Positions 60,366 to 64,000 of a stretch of DNA of 64,000 nt are shown in pieces. Origin of the DNA: Estrella lausannensis (lineage in GTDB: Bacteria; Chlamydiota; Chlamydiia; Chlamydiales; Criblamydiaceae); NCBI RefSeq assembly GCF_900000175.1, contig NZ_CWGJ01000001.1, positions 1-64,000 on the forward strand. The letters are read 5' to 3'. The number at the start of each line of letters is the position of its first letter. The stretch's first letter is position 1. The notes under the pieces are model-generated. The model was not told where the DNA came from, made no database searches, and saw nothing but the letters and a program-made list of their open reading frames with translations. Both the position numbers and the translations under genes were made by a program.

Positions 60366-61547
60366 TCAAGACAGATTGGGAATATCCGTAAGGGGCAGTA
60401 AAACAGCCAACATGATCAAGGCTACAATCGATCCCATCACAACCAAAATCGCAGGCTGGGAAAGGGCCATGATCCTGTCGATCAATTTTTCGACCTCATC
60501 TTCGTAGATATCCGCTATTTTATTAAACATCGTTTCCTGTGCGCCAGCCTCTTCCCCTACCGCCAGCATTTTCGCGACAAGTCCGGGCATCCATTGAATT
60601 TTCGCCAGTTCCCGGCTTAAGGAACCTCCCTGGACGATCCTCTCTTCTACCTTAAGCATATCCTCCTCAAGAGGCTTGCTTGCGAGAACCTTGGACGAGA
60701 TGCGGAGCGACTCGATAATTGTCAGACCTCCCGCCATGAGAGTGGCCATCGTTCTTGAAAACCTGGCCAAAGCGGAATTGATGATCAACTTCCTCACGAG
60801 CGGTAAACGGATGGCAAGGCGCTCCATCGCAAGACGGCCCTGCTCTTTTCTAAGCTGCCTCCAGCCAATGAAAATGGCGGCACCGGAAAGAGGCAGATAA
60901 ACCCACCACCAGTTAGTCAGAAAATGGCTGACTCCAATCACAGCCTCAGTAAACCCATTCATCTCCCTTCCCTCGAAAAGCCCTTCGATGGAGGGAACGA
61001 CATAGCCAAGCAGCACCCCGATGACAATCAGCGAGAACATGGAGAGGACGACAGGGTAGATCATCGCGGTCATCAGCTGCCGCTGCAGCTTCTCTTTTTT
61101 TCCAAGGTAGGAGTTCAGCCGTTTAAAAACCGTCTCCAAAGAACCGGATTGCTCGCCAGCCTTGATCATCGCGACATAAAGGGTGTCGAAGCTTTTCGGA
61201 TACTCAGACATCGCATCGGAGAGCGGAGTCCCCGACTTAATGCTTTCGCAGAGGGAGAGGAGGACCGGATGGTATTTCTCCCCGCGGGACTGCTCCTCTA
61301 CGGTGCTTAAGCTATCATAAAGAGGCACTTTTGCGCTGACAAGCTCGCCCATTTCGAGGGTAAAAGTCTTCAGATCCGAAAGGGAGAAGTGGCTTTTGCT
61401 TGCTGTCTCTTTCTTCGCTTCCAGCTTAATCAAGACAAGCCCTTGAGCCCGGATTTTTTCGCGAGCCTCTTTTTCGTTCATTCCGTCCTGAACGCCGGAT
61501 ACTTTCTTTCCCTGAGAGTCAAGGGCTTGGTAGGTGAATAAAGGCAT
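60366..61547 (-). CDS. gspF: Type II secretion inner-membrane platform protein GspF
   Basis: 393 residues. Two repeated cytoplasmic helical domains (T2SSF) at about 65-185 and about 270-390, plus three membrane segments (about 165-187, 215-233, 365-387). Signature pieces: MPLFTYQALDSQGKKVSGVQ at the start, MIYPVVLSMFSLIVIGVLLG, and RFSRTMATLMAGGLTIIESL. It anchors the secretion ATPase GspE and links it to the pseudopilus. Starts 3 bases after the gspE stop. Confidence 0.94.
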   Translation of the reverse strand: MPLFTYQALDSQGKKVSGVQDGMNEKEAREKIRAQGLVLIKLEAKKETASKSHFSLSDLKTFTLEMGELVSAKVPLYDSLSTVEEQSRGEKYHPVLLSLCESIKSGTPLSDAMSEYPKSFDTLYVAMIKAGEQSGSLETVFKRLNSYLGKKEKLQRQLMTAMIYPVVLSMFSLIVIGVLLGYVVPSIEGLFEGREMNGFTEAVIGVSHFLTNWWWVYLPLSGAAIFIGWRQLRKEQGRLAMERLAIRLPLVRKLIINSALARFSRTMATLMAGGLTIIESLRISSKVLASKPLEEDMLKVEERIVQGGSLSRELAKIQWMPGLVAKMLAVGEEAGAQETMFNKIADIYEDEVEKLIDRIMALSQPAILVVMGSIVALIMLAVLLPLTDIPNLS

Positions 61548-61550
61548 ATG

Positions 61551-63194
61551 TTACCCCTCGCCTTCAACGCCACGTGTGGCACGCAACACTTCTGCAATGG
61601 TTGTAACACCTTGTCTGACGAGTTCAGCACCGTGCGCGAGGAGAGACACCATGCCGCTTTCCAAAGCCAGCCTTCTCAATTCGATAGCGTCAGGACTTGT
61701 CACGATTTGTTTATGAATCACGTTATTGACAACCATCAGTTCATAAATACCGTGCCTTCCCCGGTAGCCCGATCCATAACACCTCTCGCATCCGGCCCCC
61801 TCAGAAAAGTGAGCCCTATTCAGCTCGCTCTCTTTTAAACCGATGCTTTTAACCTCGCGAAGCGTAGGTTCGACTCTCCTCTTGCAGTTGTTGCAAATCG
61901 TTCTGACAAGTCGCTGAGCGAGTACGCCCGCGATAGACGACGAGAGAAGATAGGGCTCAATTCCCATGTCGACAAGCCTTGTGATGGCCGACGGTGCATC
62001 GTTGGTGTGGAGGGTGCTTAAAACAAGGTGACCCGTCAGTGATGCCTGAATGGAGATCTCCGCTGTTTCTGCGTCGCGGATTTCACCTATCATCACGACA
62101 TCAGGATCCTGTCTCAAAATATGCCTTAAGCCCGAAGCGAAACTAAGTCCGATTTTGTGTCTGACTGCAATCTGTGCTATCCCTTTCAGGTTATACTCAA
62201 CAGGATCCTCGACGGTCATAATATTGATTTCATCATCGGCCATCTCGCAAATGGCGCTATAGAGGGTCGTCGTTTTACCGCTTCCTGTCGGCCCTGTGAC
62301 CAAGATGATTCCTTCCGGCAGCGAGATGAGCTTCTGAAACTCTTCGAGCACTTCGGGAAGCATCCCTATTTTGTCCAATCCAAGGACGACGTTTCCCTTA
62401 TCAAGTATACGCAAGACGATGCGCTCGCCGCCGACTACAGGGACAGTACTCACCCTGAAGTCGATTTCCCTTGGCCCCATCTTTAACTTGATCCTGCCAT
62501 CCTGGGGAAGGCGGTGCTCGGCGATATCAAGCTTTGCCATGACTTTAATACGGGTTAAAAGAGGAGCCTGAAACTCCTGGGAAGGAGCGTGCCGGCTCTG
62601 TAAAACACCGTCAATGCGATACCGCACTTTCAGGCCATCGGCTCCAGGCTCAAAATGAATATCGGAAGCCCCTTGCTGAATCGCCTCCGTCAAAATGAGG
62701 TTGAGCAGCTTGATGATAGGAGACTGCCCCAATTTACGGTCCAAAAGATCGTAGGATTCGATCTCTCCTTCCTTGACAAGATCCTCGCTATCGCCCCTAA
62801 GATCGGCGATCAGCTGGGAGGCGGCCCCCTTCTCCTGATTATAAAAATGCTGGATGGCGTGGAGTATAATCTCTTTCGGGGCAAAAACCGCCCTTACATC
62901 GAGGCCTAAAATAATTCGGATCTCCTCAAGAGGCTCTAAATGCAAAGGGTCATTGATCGCGACGATAACAGTTTCCTCTTCGACGGCAATCGGGAGCACC
63001 AAGTTTTTCTTGGCGAAGGCGTAAGAGACCTTTTCGTAATAGGATCTGGGCAGCGCGCTTAAAGGAAGGGTATCTAGCACCTCCATTCCGAATCTTTCGG
63101 CAAGGGCCCTTCCGCCGTCGTCGCTAGAAAGCATTCCTCGCTTGACAAGCTCATCTTTTCCTGCCGCTGTCTCGCTGGGTTCTTTAGTGGCCAT
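61551..63194 (-). CDS. gspE: Type II secretion ATPase GspE
   Basis: 547 residues from an ATG (MATKEPSETAAGK) at 63194 overlapping the gspD stop by 11 bases; a longer frame to 63239 is less likely. N1 domain about 20-145, then the ATPase: ASDIHFEPGADGLKVRYRID, Walker A GPTGSGKTTTLYSAI (about 315-329), Asp box NIMTVEDPVEYNL, Walker B RQDPDVVMIGEIRDAETAEI and His box LVLSTLHTNDA. Zinc-binding CNNCKRRVEP with CERCYGSGYRGR (about 450-485). It powers pseudopilus assembly from the cytoplasm. Confidence 0.96.
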   Translation of the reverse strand: MATKEPSETAAGKDELVKRGMLSSDDGGRALAERFGMEVLDTLPLSALPRSYYEKVSYAFAKKNLVLPIAVEEETVIVAINDPLHLEPLEEIRIILGLDVRAVFAPKEIILHAIQHFYNQEKGAASQLIADLRGDSEDLVKEGEIESYDLLDRKLGQSPIIKLLNLILTEAIQQGASDIHFEPGADGLKVRYRIDGVLQSRHAPSQEFQAPLLTRIKVMAKLDIAEHRLPQDGRIKLKMGPREIDFRVSTVPVVGGERIVLRILDKGNVVLGLDKIGMLPEVLEEFQKLISLPEGIILVTGPTGSGKTTTLYSAICEMADDEINIMTVEDPVEYNLKGIAQIAVRHKIGLSFASGLRHILRQDPDVVMIGEIRDAETAEISIQASLTGHLVLSTLHTNDAPSAITRLVDMGIEPYLLSSSIAGVLAQRLVRTICNNCKRRVEPTLREVKSIGLKESELNRAHFSEGAGCERCYGSGYRGRHGIYELMVVNNVIHKQIVTSPDAIELRRLALESGMVSLLAHGAELVRQGVTTIAEVLRATRGVEGEG

Positions 63195-64000
63195 AATACT
63201 CACCGGGCCTGTAATAGAACCGCTCTCTTTCCCTGCCAAAGAGCATAGTCATATACCCCTCCATGAGCCTGTTTTTTTCACACTCCCGCGCAAGAACAAG
63301 GCGCTTGAGAAATCCTGGAGTATCACCCGGACGGCGTGTCATCTCTTCGCAGCGGAGGCGTGCAAAATCTTCCTGAGGATCGGAAATAATTTTAGGTGTT
63401 AAGAATATAAACATCTCCACAGATGAGTCTTTCAAAACGGTGTTGCTGAAAAGCTTGCCGATACCCGGCAACTCACCGAAAAAGGGAATGCTGTCTTTTT
63501 GATCGGATGAGATTTTTCTGCGAAGTCCGCCTAAAATGACAGTCTGCCCATCGGGTATCCTGACAACGTTGTCAATATGCCTTGTGATCACATTCGGACG
63601 GGACGGGTCGGATCCGGGCTGTATCGTCTGGAAGAAGATATCGGTTTCCAAAGAAACGTAATCTGCTTCTTCGCCGAATGGGATGCCCTCTTCGTCGTTG
63701 CGCATATGGACGGTCGGCGTGACATCAATCGTAATACCGTACTGAGCACGCGTGAAAGCATCCTTCAGAGTCACACCCTTACTAGTCTCCACCTCGAAAA
63801 TACCCGTGTTGAGCGAGATTTCTTCGTTGATGTTGATCGTCGCCTTGGTCTGGTTCATTGTAACAACGGACGGGCTGGCATTGATTGTGACGTCGTCGCA
63901 CGACAGCAAAAATTTATAGGCCAGATCGTAAGCGGGCATCCAGGAGTGCTTCATCTGACTTAGGAAAAAGCGGAAAATGCCTTCGTTCGCAGTGCTTGTT
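63184..64000 (-). CDS. gspD: Type II secretion outer-membrane secretin GspD (N-terminal part beyond window)
   Basis: About 272 codons from the window edge, open through 64000, so only the C-terminal portion is seen. The secretin core is clear: VTINASPSVVTMNQTKATIN, IDVTPTVHMRNDEEGIPFG, then VRIPDGQTVILGGLRRKISS with PFFGELPGIGKLFSNTVLKD (secretin domain) and MFIFLTPKIISDP. A chlamydial extension follows to YYRPGEYYGH. GspD forms the outer-membrane channel for folded proteins. Stop overlaps the gspE start by 11 bases. Confidence 0.93.
   Translation of the reverse strand, partial: TSTANEGIFRFFLSQMKHSWMPAYDLAYKFLLSCDDVTINASPSVVTMNQTKATININEEISLNTGIFEVETSKGVTLKDAFTRAQYGITIDVTPTVHMRNDEEGIPFGEEADYVSLETDIFFQTIQPGSDPSRPNVITRHIDNVVRIPDGQTVILGGLRRKISSDQKDSIPFFGELPGIGKLFSNTVLKDSSVEMFIFLTPKIISDPQEDFARLRCEEMTRRPGDTPGFLKRLVLARECEKNRLMEGYMTMLFGRERERFYYRPGEYYGH

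Noticed and set aside
1-64000. tRNA and rRNA genes
   Set aside because: I looked for T-loop words (GGTTCGAATCC and its complement) and rRNA-like stretches; none was found.

Overview
The window reads as a stretch of a Chlamydiae (phylum Chlamydiota) chromosome, most likely an amoeba-associated, environmental chlamydia (Parachlamydiales sensu lato) rather than Chlamydia proper. The evidence is the run lpd - lipA - sctJ - (CT560/SctK-like) - sctL - sctR - sctS - sctT at 21380-29903 and the type II secretion run gspD-E-F-G plus four downstream genes at 57131-64000. As I remember the Chlamydia trachomatis map, these correspond to CT557-CT564 and CT565-CT572, which are adjacent there but lie about 27 kb apart here. 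A SET-domain protein like chlamydial NUE and a sufBCDS cluster agree with this. The species assignment is inference. No rRNA, tRNA, CRISPR array, transposase or prophage was seen.

Layout. 1-4441 (minus): the N-terminal part of a giant DUF4347/ELWKSDGT-repeat/cadherin-like exported protein, and upstream of it an HlyD-type adaptor with a GAF-like head. 4674-14913: housekeeping and envelope genes (uvrB, MBL-rhodanese hydrolase, LicD-like transferase, NhaC antiporter, a probable outer-membrane barrel, inositol monophosphatase family, tpx, SET protein with a small exported partner). 15836-20081: fructosamine-kinase-like protein, SlyD-type FKBP, an MGDG-synthase/MurG-like glycosyltransferase and a zinc-ribbon membrane protein, followed by a 1.3 kb gap without a convincing gene. 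21380-31259: lipoylation genes leading into the core T3SS operon, followed by an F-box/LRR protein that is the best effector candidate. 31523-38230: HMG-CoA-lyase-like protein, Sua5-type tRNA modification enzyme, and the Suf iron-sulfur operon. 39010-52218: MgtE/CBS transporter, a MoxR/DUF58/BatD-like operon, an orphan PhoR-like kinase, a family 2 glycosyltransferase, a TPR protein, and a partner-switching module (REC-PP2C-kinase fusion plus STAS antagonist). 52669-57031: rpoN (sigma-54), a large unrecognised protein, and an exported endonuclease/exonuclease/phosphatase-fold protein. 57131-64000: type II secretion/pseudopilin operon, entering gspD at the window edge.

Two families of short inverted-repeat elements are scattered between genes. 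Family A has ends reading TATACCGAAAGTGTCTC and occurs as about 50-70 bp and about 153-163 bp copies. One copy, at 38788-38950, is a palindrome with perfect 74 bp arms. Family B (core AGAGACTGTCCACAAACTG) sits at the 3' ends of at least six genes and supplies or abuts their stop codons. Together they account for much of the intergenic DNA and are the main unexplained structure of the window.

Functionally, the window combines protein export (T3SS core, T2SS, HlyD-type), Fe-S cluster and lipoate metabolism, stress and signalling regulation, and several proteins with eukaryote-directed features (F-box/LRR, SET, exported nuclease/phosphatase fold), as expected of an intracellular parasite or symbiont.
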